In this document: piece after piece, positions 13,858 through 26,929 of the stretch
Numbering within the stretch: the first letter of the stretch is position 1
Layout of the letters: the number at the start of each line of letters is the position of its first letter
Source of the DNA: Diorhabda sublineata
Lineage: Eukaryota > Arthropoda > Insecta > Coleoptera > Chrysomelidae
Length of the DNA stretch: 64,000 bases
Assembly: GCF_026230105.1 (NCBI RefSeq)
Contig: NC_079484.1
Location: 9,873,805-9,937,804, forward strand
Reading direction: 5' to 3'
Made by a program: the position numbers and the translations under genes
Notes under the pieces: generated by a model
What the model was told of the DNA's origin: nothing
The model's database searches: none
The model's input: the letters and a program-made list of their open reading frames with translations, nothing else

Positions 13858-14924
13858 CTCTCTCCACAATTCTCTGAAAACTACGAATAGAGCTTACGGT
13901 CTATTTTCAGTGCAAGACGAAGCATTTATATTTCCATGCAGTGGAAACAAAACTTAGATAAAAATTTTCAAGTGATTCAAAGGAAGTCGAAAGTCACTAA
14001 AAAAACATCGAATAGCCCTGGTTGCTGTGGCCATCCCAAACTAGAGAAGAAGAAGAACTGAAGAAGACCTAACCGTCTTGGTTCGTAAATGAATTGGTCA
14101 AAACATCAGTCAGAGCTCTTATGATCTCTTTAATAAGAGTGGAATGTACTACATCATGAAACTAAAATAATTTCCGAAATTGTTAATCGAGCTCTATTCA
14201 GCATATTTCCTTGGGGTTTATTCATTGACGATCCTAAAGCTAGATTGAGGGCAGTTCTACAGCATAACGAAAATGTATTTTTCCCTGTAACTCTGTCCCA
14301 AGCTACTAATATGGACAAATTTAAGTAAAGTGAATATTCTTTCAAAATCCGTGGTGATTTGAAATTTGTGTCCCTTTTACTCGAACAACTGTTTTCCCTG
14401 TGAATAAATCTATAAAACCTGGACTGAAAATTGCGAAATATTCACATTATAACAATTAGATCTAAGAAAAAATTATGTTAAGGCGATGTAAGACCATAGA
14501 AGTGAATTAAATAAAAAAAATTCCCTAAAATGAGTGTGAGCCTCATATTAGGAAGTTATACTTGAAGAAAATTTAAATAAAAGAGTATGTGAACGAGTTG
14601 TTATTGGCTTATGAGGTTGCAACATGTCTCTCCATATTCTTTATTTAGACTCACATATTATTGTTTTTCTTGACAATTGCATGGGACACGTTTCATCAGG
14701 CCATTCCGCAGATGTAAAAGCGCTATCAGAGCAAATGCAATCCCAGGATGTTGAACGTTGAAAAGAGACCATCCAGAAACAAAATTTACCAGAAAATCGA
14801 CATGTAGTATTTTTGGAAATATTTAAAAAACATTAACAAAATTCCTGGTCAATTTTTTTAGTAACTTAAAAATAAGTTATTAGTTAGTGTTATTAACTGC
14901 TCTAGGTCATTCATTAAAAAAATT

Positions 14925-15085
14925 ACGCAACAATTTAGCCCAGACCTCTCTACATCTGACTTCTTTTTATGGGGTGCACGAATAAACCAAAACAGCAAAA
15001 TAACAATAATCAATTTCATGGAGAACATTCGTCAAAAAATTTTAGGGTTTCAGACTAGATGGTGACCACTTGAACGTTGTAATTT
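14925..15085 (+). mobile_element. Tc1/mariner-superfamily transposase C-terminal fragment
   Basis: PDLSTSDFFLWGARINQN followed by FMENIRQKI matches the last catalytic block (SPDLSPxDFFLWG) of a group of insect DDE transposases. Directly downstream is a low-complexity AT tail. No upstream catalytic blocks are readable, although 14,640-14,900 may be their remains. Confidence 0.65.
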
Positions 15086-15838
15086 TTTGAAAGTAATTTT
15101 ACATTATGTGTATTTTACTTGGAATAAAAATTTGTTTGAATACAAAGTGTTTCCTTTTTTTTAATGGCTAGCAGCACTATTTTAAATTAGATTAATAACG
15201 TTATAATTAGATTAATAATAATAAATTGTTTGAAATAAAAAAATTGATTATAATACTCAATATATTTTTTTAAATATTGGGATTGAAACTATTTTTAAAA
15301 TTAGCAATAAATTGCGATCATTTCAGACTTTTTGTTTGAATAAACTTCATTTAAATTATAGCTTCATTCTTTTTATACACATCGACAACATTAGGGGAAC
15401 GCACAAAATTTAAACTGAATTTGTGGTTCAATTTCTCTTGAATCCATGAACCTATTGTTCGAATATCATCCAGTAACTTCGTTCTTTGTTATATACATAA
15501 GTAAAATAAGAAAACAAAAAGTAAGATTTTACTCAGAAAGCGATGTGGAGTGAATCGTTGAAAGACGAGAATGTTTACGTAAATTCAGATTTTTCCTTAT
15601 CATTTCTGAACATTCCCTTTTTTTATTCATTAAGATATCTTAATTTTAAGAGAAATTACAGCAATTTATATGGTACTATTTGTTTTACTCTTCTGCGAAT
15701 ATTTTTTCAAAGGCTGTTTTTTGTTGTTGTGATTTCCATAATTATCACTTATTACCATATTGTACACATGGGTATCGTACGGATCTGATTAGGGCAGTTG
15801 TCTTGATTAAACATGGTAGATCATACGAAGTCAACAAT
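15086..15838. other. Anonymous DNA with a short local duplication
   Basis: Contains a duplicated TTAGATTAATAA unit at about 15,187-15,220. Otherwise AT-rich sequence without motifs; the 81-codon frame at 15,543 is T-rich and unrecognised. Confidence 0.45.
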
Positions 15839-15839
15839 C

Positions 15840-16060
15840 TACCGCAATGTGGTGTCATGTTGTAGACGCCAAATAGCGCCACCTACTGTGAGAGTAATTG
15901 AAAAATCGTGAAGAAGAGATAGAGTCATTAGAAGAAGACTGAAAGAGGTTGGATTAAACGTCCACAAAACTAGGATAATCATCGATTGGCGAGAATGAAC
16001 TTTGCGAAATGTTCTGTTTACAGATGAGACTCGATTTTGCTTCACCTTATTTGATTGAAT
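15840..16060 (+). mobile_element. Tc1-like transposase fragment
   Basis: RRRLKEVGLNVHKTRII (cf. RRRLREVGL) and then LRNVLFTDETRFCF (the first catalytic Asp block, W-x-NVLFTDESRF) occur about 40 codons apart with a stop in between. HTH and C-terminal parts are absent. Confidence 0.7.
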
Positions 16061-16199
16061 AGAAATTGCAAAAACAGCTTTTACAAAGTTAAATAAGTTA
16101 ATAATCCGTCGAGAAGTCCCCCTAAGCCTTAGATTGAGGGTGATAGAATGTTATATTTGGCCAATCCTTTTGATGATGTGGAGTCGTGAGCTCCTTAAA

Positions 16200-16520
16200 C
16201 AGAATAGAAGCAATTGAAATGTAGCTGTTGCGCAGACGTCTGCGGATCCCACGGACCGAGCACATGACAAATGAAGAAGTACCGAGGAGAGCGGGTGTGG
16301 AAAGAGAACTGATGGCGGTAATTAAACAAGGAAAAATATCTTATTTGGAACACATCCTGCGAGGACCGAGATATTCAACTTTCGAGCTCATACTGACGGG
16401 AAAGATCGAGGGAAGGAGATAATTACTAGCTACGAAAGATAAAAGACTGGTGTGGCATTTAAGGTGCGGCAACAATTTTTCGTCGTGCAGAAGAGGGGTG
16501 CCTTCAGATAATAGATTAGA
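16200..16520 (+). mobile_element. Non-LTR retrotransposon ORF2 C-terminus (RTE-like)
   Basis: A 64-codon frame has RTEHMTNEEVPRRAGVEREL, then ISYLEHILRGPRY and LILTGKIEGRR, the conserved tail of RTE-like endonuclease-RT proteins of insects (TNEEVLRR, YLGHxLRxxRY, GKIEGRRG). The match resumes frameshifted as TGVAFKVRQQFF (cf. WTGITSAEQLFR). It is 5' truncated. Confidence 0.8.
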
Positions 16521-19470
16521 AGTTTTGGACAGGAGAACACCTAAGTGCTGCAAAGTGTATGGTACTTGAAGAAGATTTGATTGAAGAGAGACTATACTGT
16601 CGAAGTGAACGGAACAGAGCGAGCAATTTATCTTTACTCCTACTGTATCTTCTCAGCTTCTGTTATGGTATGGTGTGAGATTTTCTTGAGGGTACGAACA
16701 GATTAAGTGAAAAATAGATGATGCCTTGGATAGATTGTAGATATCGTAATGTAAACGATTTTCAGAAATAATTTGACATGAATATAATGCGTATGCTCCA
16801 TAAAGTGCAAAAAAGAGTAATTGGCAGCTGAACAAATCGAGATTTGGGATCATCTTACTTAGCAGATATATTCTCAACATGGGAAGTTTGTTGATAACGC
16901 TGATAGGAACACGTGGAGGAAGGCATACAAAATATTGTGCAGAACTTAATTAAATGAGAAACTGATATTTTGAATAACAATTTATTTCAATTCATCCTTA
17001 AACTATATGAAGTGATGTTATTTCTTCCAAAATTGAGATGTTTTACAAAAGAATTGCTTAGAAAATATAAAAGGAGATACGTATGGTCATTAGAATCTAT
17101 CAAAAATTTACACAGGATGTTGTGAATAGAAGCTCTCTCATTCTTTTCGTTCACCTCTGTATCTATAACATAAAACAAGGTGACTAAGGACATCATCTAA
17201 GGAAATATGCAACAATTGCTAGACTGCTAAAATTATTCAAAGGGTTAGGGATAAATCGAAGTAAAAACTTTAGATTTTGTTCGTGGCACTAATTTTAACG
17301 GTTTATTCTTACTGACATGATTCAGTATTCAATAAAAATATCTATGAGTAAATACTGATTGTCTGTATCTTGTCTTTTATCAGTGAGATAAAGATACAAT
17401 AACATTTCTATAGTTAAGACTCTGGATCTCTAATTTTATTACCGAAGGAAACAAACCAACGATTTTTCAATGAATTAATACGATTAGAGCATGCCGTCAA
17501 TATGCTAAAATTGTAGAACTAAGCGGCAACATAGCGAAACTTGACATAATCAATAGAGACACACTACACTGCCTTCAAATATTTCACTCCCTTATTTGTA
17601 TTTATCCCTTGAAGGATTTCTACGGTTATTTTCGGAAGAGCTACTTTGCAAAGTTGGAAATTTTTCGAGTGGTAATTGATTTCGCATTTTTTAAATTTTC
17701 GTACTACTAATCTCATACAGAAATATCCCGAAACAGGTGGCAGTATTTGATAGTAATAAAGGCTATCGCGTATTAATTTGCTAACGACCAGAGGTGCTGA
17801 TGTAGAGTGAGGTCATGGTATGTTTGGGAGGCTTGATAATAATGAATAAAGTGAATATTTTACCCCAACCAAATTAATAATGGCAGATATTTAGTTGTTA
17901 AGTGCAGTATCGTCAGAGGTGTAATACAAGCCCTCTGTTGTGAGTGCCGTGATCTCTGCGAATCTTTGATAACCACTGATTTAAGAGAGTTTCCCTTATG
18001 GAAACTTTTTTGTCGGACAAACCACTGTAGCAGTTTCAATATTTTTCAATTGTTCTTTCACAGTGATAGGAACTGATTTATATCTAAATGTTCTAATAGA
18101 GGTATTACTTTGTATAAACCCGATACCATTTTAAGGTGGCTATAAAACCGAAGGTTAGCTTCAACTCTAATACTAATATACATATTTGTTTATTTGTCTA
18201 TTAATAAACAAATTCAGCCTCCTACAATTCGTTTTAGATTTCTCTGTAAATTATTCTGCAATTGTAATGTATTTGCATAAAAGTTAACTTTGATTCTTTT
18301 GCCTACAGTTTGATGTATTGTAACAAAAAGAAACAATAGGATTTATTGCAGGTTTCAAATAAAAAAATTTTGTGTTTTCTCTGCCGGACCCTTAATTTAT
18401 AATTATACTACGTGCTTTGCCTTGTATATATTTTTAATTTCGTATTTAACAAATCGAATATCAAATATAAAGGGGCCAAGGATTGTTATCCCGTAATTCA
18501 CTTAATGCAAACATATATTTGTGGTTTATGTTTTTGTATACTATTATACATTTATGAATGAAACTGCTTGTCAAGAAAGTTTTATGTTAGCATCCATGTT
18601 ATTCAAATAAGTATGACATATTCTATACTTTTAACTATATTATGTTGCTGCAGATTTTAAGGATAAAAGTTCCATTGAATAGTTTACTCTCGAAATATTA
18701 AGAGAATCCGAGCTGGACAAACTTCATGGAATCGACATAGAAACTTATAGCGCCGAGAACTATAATGTAGATTCTTTAGATTCAAGACGTTTCCTGATGT
18801 GGTTGATAACAACTAATGTTTTATTATTGGGCTAAGCAAGAAATAGCTATAATGTATTGCTATATTTTGCATTTTAATATTATAGAGAGGCCAACGTTTT
18901 GGTGGAATTTAGTTCTTAGTTGATATACTCTGAAGAATTATTTTAACCTGGTGAAGATATAGTCTGAATAAATGTATCATAATAATATAGTAGAGAGAGA
19001 TGCCGAATATATCGAATCGCAGCCATCTACTTCTGACGTGAATCAGGTAAAGGATTCTGTCGTCCAAAACATTCATATCCTTCAAAAAGCCAAACTGGGC
19101 CAGAAGTAACAGATACAAATCGTAAGACTCGACGCGTCGTAAAAAAACCTTAGGTTGTTGTAGCGTACAACAAATGGAAGACAAACGTAGATTATGGAAT
19201 CAAATAGTTTTCACAACCATGCGCAACGGATAAAATGGTATAAGCTCTGCAAGTATCAACTGTTGGATCCTGTCCAAACCACGAATTCAAATAGTTGTAT
19301 TTCGAGAAAATATGGCGGTAGAATTGTTAAATATGCCAGGACGAGTTCTGCAGGATATATCACGATTTCCTAAAAGTTTCTATCGTCAACAGTTAATGCT
19401 GACGATGAGCGATTGTTTACAGTTATTCTAGTAAGTATCCCAAGCAGCCATAACGATGTTTGAAATGTTT
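16521..19470. other. Anonymous DNA
   Basis: Mostly featureless. Faint piggyBac-like reading at 19,150-19,400 (VVVAYNKWKTNVDYG, then AVELLNMPGRVLQD) could be the end of another piggyBac copy, but it is too weak to call. The 91-codon minus frame at 18,909-19,184 is unrecognised. Confidence 0.4.
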
Positions 19471-19475
19471 CAATA

Positions 19476-20105
19476 TTAACCCTTAAACAGGAACACTGGT
19501 CTATTAGGCACGGTTCATTTCTTTTCGCCCCAGTAGAGCTCGCACTGTTTCACTGTTAGGCCTGAGGTTCTAGAAGAGTCTCGGTGTGTTTCCAGTAGAA
19601 GTAGAAAGTGCATAAGTTTTCGAATCCACCAACCTCCGTGCTCAAAGATACACAGGGTCTCACAAGCCGGTATTCTTGTTAAGATAAGTGACTACGCTGG
19701 TCTGTCATACCGACATTGAACTGGAATTAGACAAAAGAGATAAAAGCTCTTTTTGACTTAATGCTTCTTTCATGCATTTACAAGTTGTCCAGATGATCTC
19801 TAAAATCCCTGTTTTCCATTCGTCCCACTAGCAGACCTATATACACGTCGTTATGTTGGAAAAGAGATGCATTTTTTAATACAGGCGTTGTATTTTGATG
19901 ACTCTTCAACCCGTCCTTCAAGAATTTTGGAAGACTCTGCTGGAGCCATTTCTGAAGTATTCGATAAATTTATTGAAAATTTCTATTCCTATTCCTATTG
20001 AAAAAGAAACCGGCCAAGTACGATATCAAAATAATGTGCTTGGCTGATGCTAGAAATTTTTATCTTTCGAACGCTTTTTACCAGTTTTAATTGTTAGTTA
20101 TCTTT
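19476..20105 (+). mobile_element. piggyBac-like element, 5' end plus transposase fragment
   Basis: TTAA at 19476-19479 is followed by CCCTTAAACAGGAACACTGG, a plausible piggyBac terminus in its TTAA target. From ~19,840 the plus strand reads YVGKEMHFLIQALYFDDSST, then ILEDSAGAISEVFDKFIENF, the RFDD-x-STR block. Without the catalytic IDEMLVAFRGR segment it jumps to KPAKYDIKIMCLADARNFYL at about 20,010-20,075. It is internally deleted with no matching 3' end found. It resembles PGBD-type transposases. Confidence 0.8.
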
Positions 20106-20564
20106 TTTTAGCTTTTTTATTTCTTAAAAATCTCTTCTTAAAAACACAATATTTGAGTCAGAAGAATAAATAACGTTATTGAATTCATTGTCATCAAATT
20201 TTAATTTTTAAGATTTTGTTCGAACCAAGTATGAATGTTTTCCAAGGGGGCACGCTTCGAGGTTAGTATAGAAGTAGTATGGTAATATCATTCTTATTTA
20301 AACGACGTGGACTGAAACTGTTCGAAGACTATAATACATATATGAACGACGAAACTCTTTGAATAAACTATATTATCATACATGAATGAATAACGTGGCA
20401 TGCAATGTGTTATAAAACTAAACTATTCAATTGCTTTTAGAGATGTTTAGAACACGATAAGAAAATACGTAGATACGTGAAATTATAGATTTAGTTTTTA
20501 TTATAATGCATAAGTATTTACCTCAATCACTCGATTCCGTAAATCGATTCAATAAATTGCTGTA
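20106..20564. other. Anonymous DNA
   Basis: AT-rich, no motif recognised. Confidence 0.5.
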
Positions 20565-21322
20565 GAGTGAAATTCCAATAACCAAGTTTCTGGTTTTTCA
20601 TTTTTATCTTTTACAAAAAAACATTTTTTTCCATGAAATTTGGTGAAAACTCAACTTTTTATGTCCCAAACACACTGTAATTCATTTGATACAATATATT
20701 TATTTTTTCACCTTATTTTGACCTAATATTGAAAAATTACCCCAGTTTTTAATCAAAAGTTCTCCTATCAAAATATCAACTTTTGTTTAAAAGTGAGTTT
20801 TTGTTCGTTGAAATCTCTACTTTTTGGTGATCACTTTGGTAAGTTTTCTCAGAAAAAGCAAAAAAAAAAACGAAAAAAAGTCACATCGAAATTTTTTTTT
20901 TAATAATTATGTACAGTTTTCATATATTTATTAAAATAAACACTTATGTTTATCAATGTAACATAGAATCTCAAATTTAATAAATAACTTAAAATTGTAC
21001 AAAAAATTAGAAAAAATTTGGCTTTTTTCGTTTTTTTACCTTGTCTGAGAAAATTTACCATAGTTATGGAAATATTTTTTTACCCTATCAATAAGTAAAT
21101 TTTTCTAAGAAGAAAACCTCCCCGAAGTTGATATTTTCGATTGAAAATTAGAGCACTTTTTCGATATTAAATAAAAATAAGATGAAAGAATAAATATTTT
21201 AACTCAAATAAATTACATTATGTTTGGGACATAAAAAGTTGAGTTTTCACCAAATTTAAAAAAATGTTTTTTGGAAAAGATAAAAATAAAAAACAAAAAA
21301 CTTAATTATTTCAATTTTTCAC
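20565..21322. repeat. Long inverted repeat (foldback), ~330-350-bp arms
   Basis: Left arm about 20,565-20,915 and right arm about 20,995-21,322. Shared blocks include GGTGAAAACTCAACTTTTTA with TATGTCCCAAACA (near 20,641) inverted near 21,210-21,255, and GGTAAGTTTTCTCAGA (20,839) inverted at about 21,045. The loop is about 80 bp. Arms are diverged and rich in A/T runs. There is no coding sequence; it could be a foldback transposon or MITE. Confidence 0.8.
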
Positions 21323-23769
21323 AAAAATCTTGATATTTTGTGAAAAAAGTGTGAATAGAAAAGTTGTGGATCTTTTTATTACCTACAACTTTACTACTCA
21401 ACTTTTTTCTATAGGAGTTTTGAAGGAAACAGAGATAAACCGTTTTTTATCCTTAAAAACTCACCTCTTTTCCCTCCCCGAACTTAGATTTTTCCTTTAA
21501 TTTTTATTATATTTCTCTATTCACCAATAGGTTTCATCCTACTATTATTTTTTTTGGTTTCCAAAATTATCGATCCTGGTCTAATTATATTGTAGAACGT
21601 ATATTCTAGTGATAAATACAATGTGAGGTTATGAAATGTAACAAGTATTTTTTCCTTTTAATAATTGGTGCAGCTCCTGGTTCTTTATTGTAAGGCGTTT
21701 CAAGGATATTTAGGCTGATGTGTATCGATTAATTGAAATTACCTTAAGCCTGCATTACGAAGTTAACATGGCAGTTCAAAGAAATTTCCACTCTTTAACT
21801 TTTAATCGTCGTCGTTAATCTTAGAAATCGTATAAATAGATTGTGGATTGTATTTACAAATGTCGGTAGACTTTTTCCATTGAAGCATGCATGTATTGAT
21901 TAGTTTTGAAAAAAAGAATTAAACGACTTATCTTTCTATTATTTTACACAGAAAGTTGACAAACTTCACTTAAATATTGCTTTCTATAATAACTAATAAC
22001 CATCATTCAAGGAGACATACGGTAATAATCATATTTCTGTTTTTATCAACAACATCCTCCTCTTTACGTATATTTTCGTGGTTTTCTTGAAAAAATAAGA
22101 AAAATTTGGGGGGAGTAGTGCAGTGTGTCGTGAACATACAAGAAAAAACTACTTATATACACTCTCCACCTGAATCAATAGAGTTTTATGTTCCCTATAT
22201 TAATTGACTTTAAGGTAAACGTAACATGTTTTAAGTGACAAACCCCTAAATTGGGACCAAGAATATTCGCTATAATTGTGCGTTAGTTCAGATAAACATT
22301 GAAGGTAAAAAGAACATAAAAGTTAATTAACGTTAAGTCTTATTACTTTTGAGTAATAATATTTAATAAATAATATTTCCAAGCGACGTTTTTGTTCATT
22401 TATCCTTCCTACGCTTCTAAATAATTCGCCTAGGATTAAACGAATATGGCAATATACGTCTTAACGCTTATTTGATAAAAGTAGTTGAGTTAATCATATT
22501 TATGAAACTGGAATATATAATAAGCCTGAAAGATATTATAATTCAACAAATACAGACAACATTTCAGATTATGTCATCTGTAAATGAACACTTTGTGACA
22601 TTTTTCAGTGAATAGCTTTTGAAGTTAGTCGAATAGAACAATTTAAAATTCAATGTTTCATTAACTGAATGAGAAGAAATAACATAAAAGATGAATTACC
22701 TATCAGACTTATTAAACACAATAAGATGTATGACGGAAATGAAAACTTGAGGAAACTTCTGTATCCGACCAAATAAAAAGAGGAATAACTTTTTTAGAAA
22801 CTTACATTTCTTACAAATGAAGCTTTAAAGTTGAAATTTGTACCACAATGTGGAAATTCGTGGAGAAAATTATGATTCTAAACCCGATTCAAACACAACA
22901 CAACTACCCCGTCGATTATATGACCATGCAAAACGCAGACATCATCTATTATGTCTGCTGCGGTAGAATTATGATCGACATAAGGTTTGTTCTCACAGAG
23001 AATCTGCAAGCAATGTCTAGACGAAAGTTTTGTTTTCCAACTATGATAGATATGATGATTTTAAGTTCCATTTTCTCTCAATAATTCTTGCATAATCTCT
23101 ATTTTTTTCCTTTTGCTTCAATTTTTAGTTTTTGAACTCTTAGAATATAATTTTTTCTAAGTTAAAACTACTGACGTCCGGATAATAACACCGTTTGTCT
23201 TCAAAATAACTTCTATTGAGTTGGGATAGAAAAGATTTGATTTTCGACCTTTACGTTCCAGAAAATCTTCCCCAATCAATGTCTAGGTAGTTATATCCGA
23301 CGGAATCGTTCATTATTTCTACTACGCTTGCTCCGGAAAATTTGCAAGCAAATACTTTTGTCAATTGAAAGACCATGAGTGAAAGCCCAACTTTGTTCAA
23401 GCAATTAGAAATTTTGGTATAAACGCGGAACACTCGTCACGCAGAAACCTCACTAATTTGATTTTTTGTAACACTACATTAAAAAAATATAGACTTGATA
23501 TTATTTCTATTGATTTCTGGCAAAAATCATCGACATAAGGTCGAAGCATTTTCCTTCTACAATCAGAGGTAGTTCAAAAATTTCAAGAAACATTTGAAGT
23601 TAGCTTCTTCAATGAAACCCAGAATTATCTACTAAATCCAATACCAGAACCAGCCACAACACTGAGTCTTAAAAAATAAGATAATTGATGTGTATGATTA
23701 CTTTGAAATATTACGTACCTATTTTAAAAAGCTGATAATGGTAAGTCAGAATCTGGGAAGTATGAAATT
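21323..23769. other. Anonymous DNA
   Basis: No recognisable coding motif. The 78-codon frame at 22,848-23,084 and the minus frame at 23,251-23,433 have no family resemblance that I trust. Part of 23,560-23,770 may be the degraded body of the hAT element that follows. Confidence 0.4.
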
Positions 23770-24298
23770 GGAACATATTTAAATGAAACCATGGCAGACA
23801 ATTCTGAGAAAATACTTAATTGGTGGAGAAGACTCGTGAATGTCTACCAGTCATTATGGAAAATGGCTATGGATTATGTTGGGACGCCAGCAACTTATGT
23901 ACCTGCGTAAATGCTATTTTCAAGAGCAGTTTCAACAATAAAATAGGCTAACCATTGAATCTATATGAAGTCTTATATATCTCAATTCATAGCTTATGAA
24001 ATCTGACTTAAAAATGTGATAAATTTTTTATTTAAAATCTAGTTTACAACTTTGGTTTAAACAAGATTATCATATATTATTTGGAATTCACATTTCTGTA
24101 AATCATTCTAGAAAAATGTGTTCATTAAAACATATTATGTTAAAATATGTTTTTCACAAATAAATACGTTTTAGCATTTTCATTGTTAGTCAAGGTACTT
24201 CAAGATTTCTTGTTTTTTCGCAAGAAATCTTGATATTGACATAAAATATCTTGTCCTGGTTTGAAATATGAAATTTCGTTCTAATTTTTTGAGCCCTG
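23770..24298 (+). mobile_element. hAT element 3' end with dimerisation domain
   Basis: ILNWWRRLVNVYQSLWKMAM, then DYVGTPATYVPA, a stop, and MLFSRAVSTIK match the C-terminal dimerisation domain of ZBED-type hAT transposases (L-x-WW ... PATSVPSERLFSxAG). The unit ends with TTTGAGCCCTG at 24,288-24,298, the inverse of a CAGGGCTCAAA hAT terminus. Between them lies the perfect hairpin CAAGATTTCTTG/CAAGAAATCTTG. The 5' half is missing or unrecognisable. Confidence 0.8.
24200..24233. repeat. Perfect 13-bp hairpin in the hAT subterminal region
   Basis: TCAAGATTTCTTG, an 8-nt loop, then CAAGAAATCTTGA. Subterminal palindromes of this kind occur in hAT elements and may be transposase-binding sites; that role is inferred. 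Confidence 0.9.
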
Positions 24299-24643
24299 CT
24301 TTCTAAGAAATAAACCTCTTCTCAAAATTATTAATATATGTCAAAACATACAGAAAAAATACATAAATATGTCATAAATGTACTGGTTCAGAAGCGATCA
24401 GAGCTTATTGAAATTGGATGAATTAGTGTTATTACCAACATTATTAAATGCTATTACAGTTTTTACGAATCTCCTCAATTTTTCATGCATGTTTGGCAAT
24501 GTTCTGGTTTGAACATCCAAAATTATTTTAGTGTCTATGAAGACACGTTAATTGTGGTCTCCATTGCTGCTAAAGAAAGCCACACACTATGGTCTCCCCG
24601 CACAGGTCAACCGAATGAGTATTAAAGTACAAAAAACTGCACA

Positions 24644-24681
24644 GGTCGGTTCTCCCAGGAATTTCCTGGGAGAATAGACCT
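24644..24681. repeat. Perfect GC-rich palindrome
   Basis: TTCTCCCAGGAA, one central T, then TTCCTGGGAGAA (24650-24674), extended by AGGTC/GACCT after a 2-nt mismatch. The thermodynamic stem would be strong for this AT-rich region. No coding sequence or terminal signature nearby identifies it. Confidence 0.9.
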
Positions 24682-25546
24682 TCAGAGCATGGCAACCATA
24701 ATGGTACATAAATTTAAATTCTCTTACCCTCACTTGAATTACTTTTTATCTAAAATAGCAAAGTGGATAATGCATTTGCATTGGACGTGAAATCTCATCT
24801 TCTGGTGAAGAAATATTCTTTTGGTCTTCAATTGAACGTAACTTTATAAATGAGACAAATTAACGTTGTGAAAAAAGGTAGGCTAATTGGTTTATATGTA
24901 AGGAATATCAAAATGTATGGAAAAAATACATATACTTTTTTTAGAACGATTTATTTTTCTTCTCAAGAGAATAAGGTTAATACAGAATTATTTTCAGGGT
25001 TACAGTTGATAATATAACGTAACAATTTCAATATTTTTAAGAAAAACCCTACTATGTGAGCAAAAAGCCGATAATCACTGAAATTAAACCGTTACCAAAA
25101 CGTTTTAACATGCAAAAAAACTTCCTACAAGATAACGATATTTTTTCAAATCAAATGTACGGTATAAAACAGAATAAACGGTAGTAGACTGGAGTTATTT
25201 CCTTTTAATACTAACTTGACAGAAAACTATATTTAATTTTGTATATATGGACCAATAATATGCACAACGAGCAGATTAAGCATTACGATTTTCAATGTTC
25301 ATGGCGAATAGAATTTGGCTTTTCATATAAATTTTGTAATGAAGTAAATTATGTTTCATATGACTCACTAACATCGTCAAACTTGTTTGACCCCCCTCGT
25401 AAATTTTTAAATGACATACTCATCTCGGCACTTAATTTTTATTTATTTCACAATTACTACAAAGCTTAAAAAGTCGTTCATATTAGAATTTAATGTGCTT
25501 AAGCAATTGTTCTGTTTTTCTTTATACCTGACAATAGGATTTCAGT
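24682..25546. other. Anonymous DNA
   Basis: AT-rich; the 76-codon frame at 25,239 has no recognisable motif. Confidence 0.5.
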
Positions 25547-26929
25547 GTTCAATAGAACAAGAATAGTGGCTTTACATCACGAGGGTTTGCCGAATCATCG
25601 CATCGCGGATAGTCTATGGATTCCACGCGCTTCAGTTATCCAATTAGTGCGCATGTACCAGTAAACTAACAGTGTTGAATGGAAATCGAGTCTCAGCTAT
25701 CCGAACTAATTTTAAAACAACGTATGGCCGATTTATTTTCAGTACCACATTACGGCAGAAACTTACTGGAATCAATTTGCCTTTTAGGGAATCATTGAGT
25801 GTACCCAAGTTACTTCTCAAACATATAAGCCTTCGTCTATGAACCTAGAAACTGGCTTTCAAGTCATGAAGTGAAAAAAGTATTATCCACTCAGCGTGAA
25901 CCTAAAATGCGAGTGTCAAGCCTCGTGGAAAAAATTCCTCCTAGCTTTCGGCATATGGCTGATAAATATCCATTGTCCATCGATGCCCCTGTCAAGAAGA
26001 ACGCAACCCAACAGCCGTGCTCCAAAAATTATTGTTGAAAGAAGATATATATAAAAAACTACAAAATAATAATAGTAATGTGATAGACAAAGCAAAACAT
26101 TTTGTTGTGTAATGTCGCACTGAAGAGATATATCCTCATTTTTTCTCCCCAGATAGTCATGTCGTTCTCAATCAAATCCATATTTGTTGGTTGGTATTAT
26201 TTGTTCTAGTTGTTTTAGACTAGCTATTGCTGATATTTTTTTGAGAATTTTGCAGTCATTCATGATATATTAAGTTCCTGGTTTTCAATAGTGAGACATG
26301 TGACCATGCCCCTTAACTAATTGTGTTGTCTTCTACTTCAATGTCGGTTGCAATATTTTCACTTTGCTCATTATATTAAAAGGTTTTCCTACTCTTCTAA
26401 ATGTTTTCCCATTGAATCTGCAATGTCGCGAGTTGTAATATTGCTTTTTGTGTTTTCATTTCTTTCAAGTAAGTGGCGACGTATCCTTTTTTCGGATGAA
26501 GCCATATTTAATTTGGTTAATCGCAGACACAGAGTTTGGAGAGGCCAGTGCAAGTATCAGAGACTATGTTTTGCCATAGAATTCGTTCCATACCAAAGGA
26601 ACAATGATGTATTGGGGAGTCGACATGCATTCCAGGCACTTTGACAGGGGATAAATATTTTCGAAACATTATTGAACCCATTATTTATCATCCCCAAATT
26701 GATTTTCATGGATAGCAATGCTAGGTCCTATTGCACAAGTAGATTACAAAGTACACTAGAAATTCACAATATTCAAAGATTGCCGTGGACAAAAAAATGG
26801 TTGCACATGAATTTGAATGAGCATATGTGGGATTTGGTGAGACAAGCAATCTCTAATAGATATATTACCACCCTTCAGGAACTCACACTCGTGGCCCAAG
26901 ATGAATGGAAGAACAACCCCATGAAATAA
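25547..26929 (+). mobile_element. Decayed Tc1-like transposon body
   Basis: RTRIVALHHEGLPNHRIADS then LWIPRASVIQLVRMYQ is the N-terminal helix-turn-helix (cf. ARIVALHEEGLSQRxIAERLGISRSTV). The catalytic half resumes at 26,467 with WRRILFSDEAIFNLVNRRHR then VWRG (first D block). A stop follows, then FMDSNARSYCTSRLQ (second D block, normally DNARPHTA), IHNIQRLPWTKK (normally PWPxxSPDLNPIE) and LNEHMWDLVRQAISNR, ending at a TAA at 26,927. The spacing between halves (~700 bp) suggests an insertion or scrambled sequence at 25.9-26.45 kb. It is dead. Confidence 0.85.

Noticed and set aside
18909..19184. 91-codon minus-strand hydrophobic frame
   Set aside because: Looks membrane-like only because of T-rich codons; the plus strand here may be decayed transposon.
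19150..19400. Second piggyBac C-terminus (VVVAYNKWKTNVDYG, AVELLNMPGRVLQD)
   Set aside because: Similarity is partial and in different frames; a profile search would be needed.
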